A stretch of DNA of 64,000 bases, taken from NCBI RefSeq assembly GCF_021249405.1, contig NZ_CP089593.1:2356001-2420000 (forward strand), read 5' to 3'. Each line of letters opens with the position of its first letter. Within the stretch, counting starts at the first letter, position 1. Both the position numbers and the translations under genes were made by a program. The stretch is from Halobacterium zhouii. GTDB taxonomy: Archaea; Halobacteriota; Halobacteria; Halobacteriales; Halobacteriaceae. Below the pieces are notes generated by a model. That model did not search any database. It saw nothing but the letters and a program-made list of their open reading frames with translations, and was not told the origin of the DNA. Positions 17,713 to 25,462 of the stretch are shown here, piece after piece.

Positions 17713-17735
17713 TTCTCCAGTCGAAATAAGGGGGT
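17713..17735 (+). repeat. ORB-like motif downstream of orc1
   Basis: CCAGTCGAAATAAGGGGG resembles the origin-recognition-box pattern seen four times in the adjacent origin (TTCCACNCGAAACNANGGGG). It lies in the sec11-orc1 convergent gap (17565-17856), which holds nothing else recognisable apart from short palindromic AT-rich sequence. Confidence 0.45.
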
Positions 17736-17856
17736 TTCTAGGAAACTAGAGATTTCACGCGACCACGACGGGAAGATCGCCGACCACCCCCTGGTTTTCA
17801 GGAAGTCGATCCGCGGCGCGACAGCCAATTCCGGAACGGCGGCGTTCAGCCGGCGT

Positions 17857-19389
17857 TCAGTTCTCGAAGCGCGCCTGCACGAACGGGGTGACGTTCTCGA
17901 TGTCACCGAGACGGGAGTCGGCCTCGAGGACCGCCTCCGTCTCCTCAATGGGTACCGAGAGCGAGATCTCCTTCGTGCGACCGTATCGGCCCTTCGAGAC
18001 GACCACTGCGTTCACGATGCCGAGCATGTCCAGTTCAGAGATGAGGTCGGTGACGCGGCGCTGAGTGAGCACGTCGGCGTCGATCTCGTCACAGAGCGTC
18101 TTGTAGATGTTGTACACCTCGCCCGTGTTGACGTTGTGGACGCCGTTGTCCTCCAGCAGGAGGATGGCGTAGAGGACGAGTTTGCTCTGAGTCGGGAGCG
18201 TTCGCACGACCTCGACCACGCGGTCCAGTTCGATCTTGTCCTGTGCTCTCCGGACGTTCTCCTCGGTCACGAGGTCCGCCTGGTCGCGCTCCGCGAGTTC
18301 GCCCGCGGTCCGCAGCAAGTCGAGCGCGCGCCGCGCGTCCCCGTGTTCCTGTGCAGCGAACGCCGCGCACAACGGGATAACGTCCTCCGTGAGCGCGTCG
18401 CCCTTGAACGCCACCTCCGAGCGGTGCTGGAGGATGTCCCGAAGCTGGTTCGCGTCGTACGGCGGGAACACGATCTCCTCCTCGCCGAGTGAGGACTTGA
18501 CGCGCGGGTCGAGGAAGTCGGTGAACTTCAGGTCGTTCGAGATGCCGATGATGGAGACCCGCGAGGAGTCGAGTTCCGAGTTCATCCGGGAGAGATTGTA
18601 CAGCGTGTCGTCCCCGGACTTCTCGACGAGTTTGTCGATCTCGTCGAGCATGATGACGGCGACGCGCTCGACGTAGTCGACGGCGTCGAAGAACGTCGCG
18701 TACACGCGGTCGGTCGGCCACCCCGTCATCGGGACCTCCTCCATGTCGGCCTTGTCCTGGAGCAAGGACTCGATCTGTTCATCGACCTCGTCGACGCTGT
18801 CGAACTCCGTGTCTTCGAGTGGAGCGAGGTCGGTGCTCTCGGGCGTATCCGAGTCTGGGTTCGACGCGTCGGTTCCCGAGGCATCGGATTCGGCCTCGTT
18901 GCGGAGGTCCTGAAGTTCTTCCACGCGCGCGTCGATCCAATCGTGGTTCTGCTCGATGAACGTGTTCGCGAGCTGCGCGAGCACCCGATACTGGGTGTCT
19001 GTCACCTCGCAGTTGATGTACTCGACCTCACAGGGAACCTCGTACTTCTGAGAGGTCTTCTCGAGTTCCTGGCTGACGAACTTCGCACTCGCCGTCTTCC
19101 CCGTTCCGGTCTTCCCGTAGATGAGGACGTTCGACGGCGTCTCGCCGCGGAGTGCCGCAACGAGAATCGTCGCCATGTTGTTGATCTGTTCTTTGCGATG
19201 TGGGAGTTCGTGTGGCGTGTACGACGGCCGCAACACCTCCTTGTTGTCGAAGATGGGTTCGCCGCTGAGCAGGTCGTCGAACAGGCCGTCGTCGCCCTCG
19301 TCCTCGTCGTCGTCGAGAACGTCGTCGAGGTCGACGTCGAAGTCCCTGTCGGCCCTTCGTCGTTCCGCTGGCGTCGGTTCGTCTGACAT
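17857..19389 (-). CDS. orc1: Orc1/Cdc6 origin-binding replication initiator
   Basis: A 510-residue AAA+ initiator. After a ~60-residue acidic N-terminus, Walker A is GKTGTGKTASA, Walker B/DExD is VIMLDEIDKLVE, sensor 1 lies in VSIIGISNDLKF, and sensor 2 in HGDARRALDLLRTAGE. A C-terminal winged helix (TQRRVTDLISELDMLGIVNAV) binds ORB DNA. An acidic Asp/Ser/Thr-rich insert of roughly 50 residues (EAESDASGTDASNPDSD...) interrupts the AAA+ domain before Walker B. The ATG at 19389 starts MSDEPTPAERRRADRD; the longer frame is non-coding. Transcribed away from the 1.47-kb origin next to it. Confidence 0.95.
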   Translation of the reverse strand: MSDEPTPAERRRADRDFDVDLDDVLDDDEDEGDDGLFDDLLSGEPIFDNKEVLRPSYTPHELPHRKEQINNMATILVAALRGETPSNVLIYGKTGTGKTASAKFVSQELEKTSQKYEVPCEVEYINCEVTDTQYRVLAQLANTFIEQNHDWIDARVEELQDLRNEAESDASGTDASNPDSDTPESTDLAPLEDTEFDSVDEVDEQIESLLQDKADMEEVPMTGWPTDRVYATFFDAVDYVERVAVIMLDEIDKLVEKSGDDTLYNLSRMNSELDSSRVSIIGISNDLKFTDFLDPRVKSSLGEEEIVFPPYDANQLRDILQHRSEVAFKGDALTEDVIPLCAAFAAQEHGDARRALDLLRTAGELAERDQADLVTEENVRRAQDKIELDRVVEVVRTLPTQSKLVLYAILLLEDNGVHNVNTGEVYNIYKTLCDEIDADVLTQRRVTDLISELDMLGIVNAVVVSKGRYGRTKEISLSVPIEETEAVLEADSRLGDIENVTPFVQARFEN

Positions 19390-19402
19390 GTATCGTCTCC
19401 GT

Positions 19403-19424
19403 ACCCCCTTGTTTCGAGTGGAAG
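19403..19424 (-). repeat. ORB 1 (orc1-proximal)
   Basis: CCCCCTTGTTTCGAGTGGAA, the reverse orientation of TTCCACTCGAAACAAGGGGG, lies 14 bp upstream of the orc1 start codon, so the initiator may also control its own promoter. Confidence 0.7.
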
Positions 19425-20060
19425 ACGCGGACGGGAGAGAGCAAGCCACAGAACGGCGCGAACGGCGTGTTCGCGTCGTCGTGGCGAATGCCGCGTCCAC
19501 TTGATGCAGATGAACCAATGGAAACGAGAGTGACTAATAAGTTTCGGTAGATTCGGCGAAGCGGGAGATTCGCAGTAAGGAGAGCTTACGACCGGGTGGG
19601 AGAGAGTGCATGCCACGGTTCGAAGTGGAGGATTCGTTCCCGACGTTTTCGGGTCGAGCGGTCGCTGAGACGCGGGGAATGAAACCTGAACAACAGGATC
19701 GAAACGCGCAGCGGTTTCCAGCGAAGGTCCAGGCCCGATTGTCGAGTTCAACTGGGACTGTCCTTTCCCGGAATTCATCCTTCCACCGAGATTCGTCCTT
19801 TCACCGAAATTCGTCCGCCAACCCCTCCGTTTCGAATGCGTCGGAGGTGGGCGCGCTTGCAGAGGAAGAGACAACCGGGGCCATCGAAGGCTGAATCGGG
19901 ATTGGTAGAGATTGAGGAGCGGATCGACAATGAGAGTTGTCGACCGATTCGATAGCTGTGCCGAGTTCGGTCTGCTGCTGAGTGTGAACGGGCTTCTGGT
20001 CGATAGAGCAGGATGGAGAGCGTAACGAAGGGGAGGATGTCCGAGTGTGTTTATTCTGTG

Positions 20061-20081
20061 TTCCACACGAAACAATGGGGT
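20061..20081 (+). repeat. ORB 2
   Basis: TTCCACACGAAACAATGGGG, forward orientation, 29 bp from ORB 3, which faces the other way. Confidence 0.75.
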
Positions 20082-20109
20082 AGTGGTGGCGGATGGGGCG
20101 GGACCCCCC

Positions 20110-20130
20110 ACCCCTTCGTTTCGAGTGGAA
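20110..20130 (-). repeat. ORB 3, left flank of the unwinding element
   Basis: CCCCTTCGTTTCGAGTGGAA, reverse orientation. Together with ORB 4 (forward, 20315-20335) it brackets the AT-rich element as an inverted pair. Confidence 0.78.
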
Positions 20131-20150
20131 CGGCACAGAACCCCACCCGG

Positions 20151-20215
20151 CCAAAAACCGGTAATAAAATGGAGAAGGTTTAATACATATACTGTAAAAC
20201 AGGAACCGTAATACA
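20151..20215. other. AT-rich duplex unwinding element
   Basis: From CAAAAACCGG to ATACAGG the sequence is A/T-rich (AATAAAATGG, TTTAATACATATACTG), in strong contrast with the G+C-rich surroundings. It lies between the inverted ORBs 3 and 4, the expected place for initial strand opening. Confidence 0.7.
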
Positions 20216-20314
20216 GGACTACCCGTTTGTTGATGGAGAGAAGCGGTCTAGTTCTAGTTCGGTTTCTGCTGATATTTTGCTTGCCGTTCTGATGACCGCC
20301 CGTCTCTCGCTGGC

Positions 20315-20335
20315 TTCCACCCGAAACGAAGGGGT
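20315..20335 (+). repeat. ORB 4, right flank of the unwinding element
   Basis: TTCCACCCGAAACGAAGGGG, forward orientation, followed by a further G-run (TAGGGGCGGG). This is the best match to the consensus in the window. Confidence 0.78.
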
Positions 20336-20379
20336 AGGGGCGGGTATCGTCCGCTGTTATCTTGCCCGTCTGTGGCTCC

Positions 20380-20670
20380 TACTCTCGTACTCCCTTCTCT
20401 CCCGGCCCCTGTCCAGATTCCAGTCCCGGGACCAGTCCTGATCCTGATTCCGGTACCAATCCTGATTCCGATCTTGGTTCCAGTTTCATGCTAATCTTCG
20501 CCTCTGTCCCGTACTCACTCTCTCCCTGTCCCGCTCTCTACTCATTCTCGCCCTCTACTCGTCCCTGCTCTCTACTCGTCCCTGCTCTCTACTCGTCTCC
20601 GCTCTTTACCCGTCCCCGCTCTCTACTCGTCTTCGTCCTCACCCCGTACTCACCTCCGACCGTCTCCGTT
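20380..20670 (+). repeat. Pyrimidine-rich imperfect tandem repeats in the origin
   Basis: First part (about 20405-20490): words such as GATTCC, CCAGTCC and CCTGATTCCG recur every 11-18 bp. Second part (about 20500-20660): a roughly 17-bp unit CTCTCTACTCGTCCCTG recurs imperfectly about six times, leaving the + strand almost purely pyrimidine. The frame 20362-20766 across it is low-complexity and not a credible gene. Confidence 0.6.
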
Positions 20671-20689
20671 TCCTGCTACCAGATTGTCG

Positions 20690-20709
20690 TTCCACTCGAA
20701 CAGCAGGGT
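20690..20709 (+). repeat. Degenerate ORB-like motif
   Basis: TTCCACTCGAACAGCAGGGT keeps the TTCCACTCGAA half but the G-run half is weak. It lies 150 bp upstream of oapA. Confidence 0.45.
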
Positions 20710-20859
20710 CGTCTGATGGAGTCGTCTCCTCCAGTCCTGTCCAGTATCCAGCCGTTACCTGTCTGACGTAGGTTTAAGGATACTCGCCGGATGTTTCCCA
20801 GTAACCGTCCGCATACTGCGTCAAACATACAAGGCGCGGGGTGCGTATGGAGGTCAAGG

Positions 20860-21504
20860 ATGGGACTGTTCGCAGAACTCAGAGACAGCATCTCCCGGGT
20901 CACGGCGAGCCTCTTCGACGACGACTCGGAACCGAAACGCATCGGAATATACGGCCCGCCTAACGCGGGTAAGACGACGCTAGCGAACCGCATCGCTCGC
21001 GACTGGACCGGCGACGCCGTCGGCCCGGAGAGTCACATTCCGCACGAGACGCGCCGCGCGCGTCGAAAGGAGAACGTCGAGATCGAGCGCAACGGGAAGA
21101 CCGTCACAATCGACATCGTCGACACGCCCGGCGTGACGACGAAAGTCGACTACTCGGAGTTCCTCGACCACGACATGGAGAAAGACGAGGCTGTGCGTCG
21201 CTCCCGCGAGGCCACGGAAGGTGTCGCGGAGGCGATGCACTGGCTCCGCGAGGACGTCGATGGCGTCATCTACGTTCTGGACTCCACGACGGATCCGTTC
21301 ACGCAGGTGAACACGATGCTCATCGGCATCATCGAGAGCCGAGAGCTGCCCGTGCTCATCCTCGCGAACAAGACCGACCTCGACGGCGCGAACATCCAGC
21401 AGATCTCGAACGCGTTCCCCCAGCACGAGACGATTCCGCTCTCGGCCCTGGAGGGCGAGAACATGGACGAGGTCTACGAGAAGATCGCGGAGTACTTCGC
21501 CTAA
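20860..21504 (+). CDS. oapA: Origin-associated Era-like GTPase
   Basis: A 214-residue small GTPase. G1 is GPPNAGKTTLANRI, G3 DTPGVTTK, G4 NKTDLD, with SALEG as G5. The N-terminal helix MGLFAELRDSISRVTASLFDDD is a typical lead-in of this haloarchaeal family. A good Shine-Dalgarno GGAGG at 20849-20853 fits ATG 20860, which is unusual in a window where most starts are leaderless. It is the first of three closely packed genes beside the origin, a linkage conserved in haloarchaea (oapABC). The actual role is not established; a link to replication is inferred from position. Confidence 0.85.
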   Translation: MGLFAELRDSISRVTASLFDDDSEPKRIGIYGPPNAGKTTLANRIARDWTGDAVGPESHIPHETRRARRKENVEIERNGKTVTIDIVDTPGVTTKVDYSEFLDHDMEKDEAVRRSREATEGVAEAMHWLREDVDGVIYVLDSTTDPFTQVNTMLIGIIESRELPVLILANKTDLDGANIQQISNAFPQHETIPLSALEGENMDEVYEKIAEYFA

Positions 21505-21506
21505 TC

Positions 21507-21896
21507 ATGCCTGAGATCACGAACGGTGACGGCGAGGACGGCGTCCAGATCGATCTCATCAGCGGCGACCGTATGGCCGGGAAGACGTCGATGGAGAAGA
21601 TCCGGATGATCTTAGACGGCGTCCGAGACGGCAAGATCGTCATTCTGGAGGCCGGATTGACGCCCGACGAGGAGTCGAAACTCATCGAGGTGACGATGAG
21701 CGAGATCAACCCGGACGGCTTCTCCGGCATCGAGATCGAGAGCTTCCCGCAGTCCGAGACCAACGATACGAGTCTGCTCGGTCGGCTGATGGGTCGCGAG
21801 TCGACCTCGAAGCTGACGGTCATCGGGCCGGCGAACCAGATCCAGTCCCTGCACAAGGACGAGACGCTCATCAGCGCACTCATCTCACGCAAGTAA
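21507..21896 (+). CDS. oapB: DUF2073 origin-associated protein
   Basis: A 129-residue protein (MPEITNGDGEDGVQIDLISG...) with the DUF2073 pattern: an N-terminal acidic stretch, a helix containing KTSMEKIRMILDGVRDGKIV, and a C-terminal KLTVIGPANQIQSLHKDETL. It begins 2 bp after the oapA stop and ends 28 bp before oapC, so the three form one operon. No catalytic residues are evident. A nucleic-acid-binding role is plausible but inferred. Confidence 0.82.
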   Translation: MPEITNGDGEDGVQIDLISGDRMAGKTSMEKIRMILDGVRDGKIVILEAGLTPDEESKLIEVTMSEINPDGFSGIEIESFPQSETNDTSLLGRLMGRESTSKLTVIGPANQIQSLHKDETLISALISRK

Positions 21897-21924
21897 TGTC
21901 CCACACGTTCACCCAACTCACGTA

Positions 21925-22689
21925 ATGCCTCACCAGTGTACGAACTGCGGGCACGTCTTCAACGACGGCTCGAAGGAGATGCTGTCGGGGTGTCCGGACT
22001 GCGGCGGGAACAAGTTCCAGTACCACCCCGGCGAGGTGCCCGAGGAACCCGGAGACACGGAACCCTCCGAGCCGCCAGAACCGGAAGGGGGGTCCGTCTC
22101 GAGTGCGGTCGGACGCGCGGCGAACCGGGTTCGTGACGCCGTGACGAGCGATCAGACGGCTGTCCGAGGAAATTCTCCACCGGAAACGGAGGGGGTCTCT
22201 GGTGGTGCCGTGAGCGATTCGTCGCCGACTGCTGGCGACGAGAGTGCGAGTGCGTCCAGCGAGCGGTCGAATGCGTCCGCGCGCTCGAGTGGAGGGGCCG
22301 ACGGCGAAGAGCCGAGTGCGTCCGCAGACCAATCGGACGCGTCTGGGAGCTTAGACGCGCCCGAGAGCTCAGGCGCGTCCGAGGAGGACATCGCGCAGGC
22401 GAGCGCGCGAAGCGACGTCGTCGACCGGAACTCCCTGCCGGACGCTTCACAGGACGGGCGCGTCGTCAAGGAACCCGACGACCCCGAGGACCGCCCCGAC
22501 ATCGATTCGCTCCGGGCGGAACTGAACGACCAGTTCGAGTCCATCCGCATCGTCGCACCCGGACAGTATGAGCTCAACCTGATGGAGCTGTACGACCGCC
22601 AGGAGTACATCATCGCGCTCCAGGAGAACGGTCGGTACGTCATCGAGGTGCCGGACGCCTGGGACGCGCCGGAACCGGGCGACGAGTAG
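21925..22689 (+). CDS. oapC: Zinc-ribbon protein with long Ser/acidic linker, origin-associated
   Basis: A 254-residue protein. An N-terminal zinc ribbon (CTNCGHVF ... GCPDCGG, residues 5-31) is followed by about 140 residues of low-complexity Ser/Ala/Asp/Glu (with runs such as SDASGSLDAPESSGASEED) and a conserved C-terminal domain of about 60 residues (PDIDSLRAELNDQFESIRIV ... YVIEVPDAWD). The two-domain plan with a disordered linker suggests an adaptor that links a nucleic acid or partner to a second factor. Third gene of the oapABC operon. Confidence 0.8.
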   Translation: MPHQCTNCGHVFNDGSKEMLSGCPDCGGNKFQYHPGEVPEEPGDTEPSEPPEPEGGSVSSAVGRAANRVRDAVTSDQTAVRGNSPPETEGVSGGAVSDSSPTAGDESASASSERSNASARSSGGADGEEPSASADQSDASGSLDAPESSGASEEDIAQASARSDVVDRNSLPDASQDGRVVKEPDDPEDRPDIDSLRAELNDQFESIRIVAPGQYELNLMELYDRQEYIIALQENGRYVIEVPDAWDAPEPGDE

Positions 22690-22735
22690 CGAACAGTCAT
22701 TGTTTGCCGACGCGGCAACCGACCAACCGCTCTCC

Positions 22736-22754
22736 ACCCCTTCTTTCGAGTGGA
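22736..22754 (-). repeat. ORB-like motif beyond oapC
   Basis: CCCCTTCTTTCGAGTGGAA, reverse orientation, differs from ORB 3 by one lost base in the centre. It lies about 2.4 kb from ORB 4, outside the canonical origin, between oapC and the MATE gene. Confidence 0.55.
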
Positions 22755-22771
22755 ACGTTCCGTTTTGTGCT

Positions 22772-22866
22772 CGAAACGGTGCGGTGACTACGTTCGCGGA
22801 CACGAGACACCGGGCCAGTTTGTGGAAACGAAACGGTGGGATGAGCGGCCAGCGGACACGAAACGG
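22772..22866 (+). repeat. Three CGAAACGG words between oapC and the MATE gene
   Basis: CGAAACGG occurs at 22772-22779, 22829-22836 and 22859-22866, each after a purine-rich or GTG/ACA lead. The word is the core of the ORB motif, so these may be mini-ORBs or operator sites for the MATE gene. Significance unproven. Confidence 0.35.
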
Positions 22867-22923
22867 CGAGTGATTTGCCGCGTGCCGAAGTTGTTTTCCG
22901 CCGCGGAACCCCCCTTCCGATAG

Positions 22924-24459
22924 ATGCGTCTTCGCCAGCGAACCCGGTCGGCCCTCGCCTCCCTCGCCGCGGTGTTCGCGGCGCTCTCCAGTCGAATTGG
23001 GGCGTTGCTCGCAGCGTTCCCCGCGCTACTCGCTCGACTCGGCGTGCTCGACCGCGAGAAGGGCGAGGAGGCCTTCGACCTGGCGGTTCCCGCGATGGTC
23101 ACCGGTGGCCTGCGGACCCTGCTCCGCACCGCGGACTTCCTGATGGTGAGCGTCGCCGCCGGGTCGACGGCCGTCGCCGCCCTCGAGTTCGGGTTCCAGT
23201 ACTACTTCATCCCGTTCGGTCTCGCACTCGCGCTCACGAGTGGCACCATCAGCGTCGTCTCCCGACTGAAGGGCGCCGAGGACGACGTCGGCGCGGACTT
23301 CGCCATCAAGCAGTCGCTGTGGCTCTCCGTCCTCATCTCCGTGCCGATCACGGTCGGGACGTGGGTGTACGCGGACTTCCTCGTCGGCCTGCTCGCCCAC
23401 GACCCACAGACCACCGCACTCGGCGCCGACTACCTGCGCGTGGTGATGCTCTCCGTGGCGTTCCGGTTCTGGAGCATGACCGCGGCGCGAGCGCTCGCGG
23501 GCGCGGGCGACACCCGCACACCGATGTACGTCCGCCTGGTGACGCTCCCGACGAACATCGTGTTGAACGCGTTGCTCATCTTCGGCCTGCTCGGCTTCCC
23601 GAAACTGGGCGTCGTCGGCGCGGCGTGGGGGACCGCGGCCGCGAACACGCTCGCGGGCGTGGCGTTCTTCGCGGTCCTGCTGTCGGGTCGATGGAGCGTG
23701 CAGTTGCACCTCGGCGGGAAGCAGTGGGACTGGGCGGTCGCCAGGGAGATCGTGCGCGTCGCGCTGCCGCTCGCCGGTACGCGACTCTCACGGACGCTCG
23801 GCCGGTTCCCGTTCCTGTTCGTGCTCGGCGTGTTCGGACCGACGGTGGTCGCGGCGTACGCCATCGCGCGCCGCGTGATGTTGCTCGCGCTGATGCCCGC
23901 GTGGGGGTACTCGACGGCTTCCTCGACGCTCGTCGGTCAGCGCCTCGGTGCGGGCGACCCGGACGAGGCCGCCGAGTACGGGTGGCAGACGCTGCGCATC
24001 GCGCTCGCCACCCAGTTACTCATCGGCGCGGTCATCTTCGCCGCGGCGACGCCCATCGCGCGGGCGTTCGACGCCGGCAACCTCGAGCTCACGGTGACGT
24101 TCGTGCGCGTGTTCGGCCTCGGCGTCGCCGCCTTCTCCGTGTCTCGAACGCTGCGCGGCGGCTTGCGCGGCGCGGGGGACACCCGGTGGCCGTTCTACGG
24201 CGGCATCATCAGCACGTACGTGGTGCGCCTTCCACTCGCGTTCGTCGCCCTCCCGGTCGGGTTCGCGTTCACGTTCGGTCCGCTCTCGCTCGGGCCGCTG
24301 GCCATCCCCGCGCTCTCGTTCTCGCCGGGCCTGGGTTTCGGTCTCGTGGCCATCTACGCGGCCATTCTCGGGGACATGTACGCGCGTGCGGCGGTCAACC
24401 TGGTGCGTTTCAGGTCCGGCGCGTGGCGGGCGTACGGCGCGCCGGCGACGGCGGACTAG
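22924..24459 (+). CDS. MATE family efflux transporter
   Basis: A 511-residue polytopic membrane protein with two repeats of about six helices. An N-terminal amphipathic Arg-containing extension precedes LDREKGEEAFDLAVPAMVTG, the usual opening of haloarchaeal MATE carriers. The second half starts near REIVRVALPLAGTRLSRT. GAGDTRTPMYV and the matching GAGDTRWPFYG occur at equivalent places in the two halves, as in this superfamily. It exports cationic or drug-like compounds by cation antiport; specificity unknown. ORB-like words lie in its upstream region. Confidence 0.9.
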   Translation: MRLRQRTRSALASLAAVFAALSSRIGALLAAFPALLARLGVLDREKGEEAFDLAVPAMVTGGLRTLLRTADFLMVSVAAGSTAVAALEFGFQYYFIPFGLALALTSGTISVVSRLKGAEDDVGADFAIKQSLWLSVLISVPITVGTWVYADFLVGLLAHDPQTTALGADYLRVVMLSVAFRFWSMTAARALAGAGDTRTPMYVRLVTLPTNIVLNALLIFGLLGFPKLGVVGAAWGTAAANTLAGVAFFAVLLSGRWSVQLHLGGKQWDWAVAREIVRVALPLAGTRLSRTLGRFPFLFVLGVFGPTVVAAYAIARRVMLLALMPAWGYSTASSTLVGQRLGAGDPDEAAEYGWQTLRIALATQLLIGAVIFAAATPIARAFDAGNLELTVTFVRVFGLGVAAFSVSRTLRGGLRGAGDTRWPFYGGIISTYVVRLPLAFVALPVGFAFTFGPLSLGPLAIPALSFSPGLGFGLVAIYAAILGDMYARAAVNLVRFRSGAWRAYGAPATAD

Positions 24460-24477
24460 GCCAGCCTGTGACACCGT

Positions 24478-24519
24478 ATCACGCTGCGAGCCACTGGCAT
24501 CACGCCGCGAACCACTATC
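24478..24519. repeat. 21-bp tandem duplication
   Basis: ATCACGCTGCGAGCCACTGG and ATCACGCCGCGAACCACTAT, each with a final C, are adjacent copies with four mismatches. They lie just upstream of the 28-residue gene. Confidence 0.55.
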
Positions 24520-24550
24520 GTCAAGTGCGAGCGGCGCGCACACTCGGGCA

Positions 24551-24637
24551 ATGAGCACGGCAACGAAACTCGTCGTCGGAACCGTCGGCATCGCCGCGCT
24601 GCTATCGGTGTTCGTTCTCTTCACGCTCGTCGGGTGA
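24551..24637 (+). CDS. 28-residue single-helix membrane peptide
   Basis: ATG at 24551 gives MSTATKLVVGTVGIAALLSV and then FVLFTLVG, one short transmembrane helix with almost no soluble part. Its TGA overlaps the next gene's ATG (TGATG), implying translational coupling. Too small for a family call. Such mini-membrane genes next to a soluble partner recur in haloarchaea, but whether this one is made is unproven. Confidence 0.5.
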   Translation: MSTATKLVVGTVGIAALLSVFVLFTLVG

Positions 24638-25407
24638 TGTTCTCGGAGCGCGACCTCACGGACGACCTCGCGGGCGTCCGCGACGCCCACGCACCGGGCG
24701 CAGTCGTGCTGGACTGCGAGCGGGACTTCGAGACGCTCCCGGCGGCGAACCGCGACGACCTCGCGCTTCTTACCGACGCCATCACGCCCCACCACTACGA
24801 CGAGGCGTGGCTCCCCGGGGACGCGCCCGAACTCCTCCGGCGACTCACCACCACCGACTTCCTGGTGGGGGCGCCGGGCGACGGGTCGGTCGCGTGGACC
24901 ACTCAGACCGACCCGCCGGTGGTCTTCGTGAAGGCGCGCACCGAGGGGACCCCGGAGTCGTTCGTGGACTTCCTCGTCGCGGAGGCACTCGTCGAGGCCG
25001 GCCTCGACCTGCCGGAGCAGTTTCTGGGCTTCTTCGAGGAGCAGTATCGCGATTTCGACGCGGCCTGCGATCTGGACCCGGCTACCGTCTACCAGTTGGC
25101 CGTCGCGTGCCTCGACGCGTACCGGGGCCTCCACACGCGCGAGGTGTTCCGCGAGTGGGACGACGAGTTCCCCGCCCTCTACGACGCGTGGGTGGACGCC
25201 GGCGAGCGGATCGCGCCGCGACTCGAGGATCTTCCGCGGGAACTCGCGCGCGAGGAGACGTCGTTCTCGGACGCCACGGAACTCGCGGTCAGCGGCGTGA
25301 AACACGACCTCGAGTTACCGGCGCCGTTCGCGGCGCTGGACACGCTCGCGTACCGGAAGCACGGCGCCGGGTACGCCGTGAAGTGGGCGGAGAAGGTGTT
25401 CGAGTGA
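24637..25407 (+). CDS. Conserved haloarchaeal protein, unknown function
   Basis: A 256-residue acidic soluble protein (MFSERDLTDDLAGVRDAHAPGA...). It appears mostly alpha-helical in the second half (FVDFLVAEALVEAGLDLPEQFLGFFEEQ) with aromatic-rich segments. No nucleotide-binding or metal motif is evident. Its ATG overlaps the stop of the 28-residue gene, and it faces the gene at 25463-26041 across a 55-bp gap. I do not recognise an experimentally studied homologue. Confidence 0.7.
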   Translation: MFSERDLTDDLAGVRDAHAPGAVVLDCERDFETLPAANRDDLALLTDAITPHHYDEAWLPGDAPELLRRLTTTDFLVGAPGDGSVAWTTQTDPPVVFVKARTEGTPESFVDFLVAEALVEAGLDLPEQFLGFFEEQYRDFDAACDLDPATVYQLAVACLDAYRGLHTREVFREWDDEFPALYDAWVDAGERIAPRLEDLPRELAREETSFSDATELAVSGVKHDLELPAPFAALDTLAYRKHGAGYAVKWAEKVFE

Positions 25408-25462
25408 CGGCAGTGGGTGGATGCGGTGCGGATGTCGAACTGGCGCCGCTCGTTTTTCGCGG

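Larger units (their letters stand above)
19390..20859. other. Replication origin region (oriC1 type)
   Basis: A 1.47-kb gene-free stretch between orc1 and oapA. It holds four good ORB-like motifs and one degenerate one, in both orientations, plus a 65-bp AT-rich unwinding element and an unusual pyrimidine tract. This arrangement (initiator gene, inverted ORBs around an AT-rich element, oapABC) is the established layout of the main haloarchaeal origin. Open frames in it are short and low-complexity. Confidence 0.88.

Noticed and set aside
20362..20766. A 134-codon open frame in the origin
   Set aside because: Its sequence is a translation of pyrimidine repeats (Ser/Pro/Leu-rich) and it covers an ORB-like motif. 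No start signal or domain.
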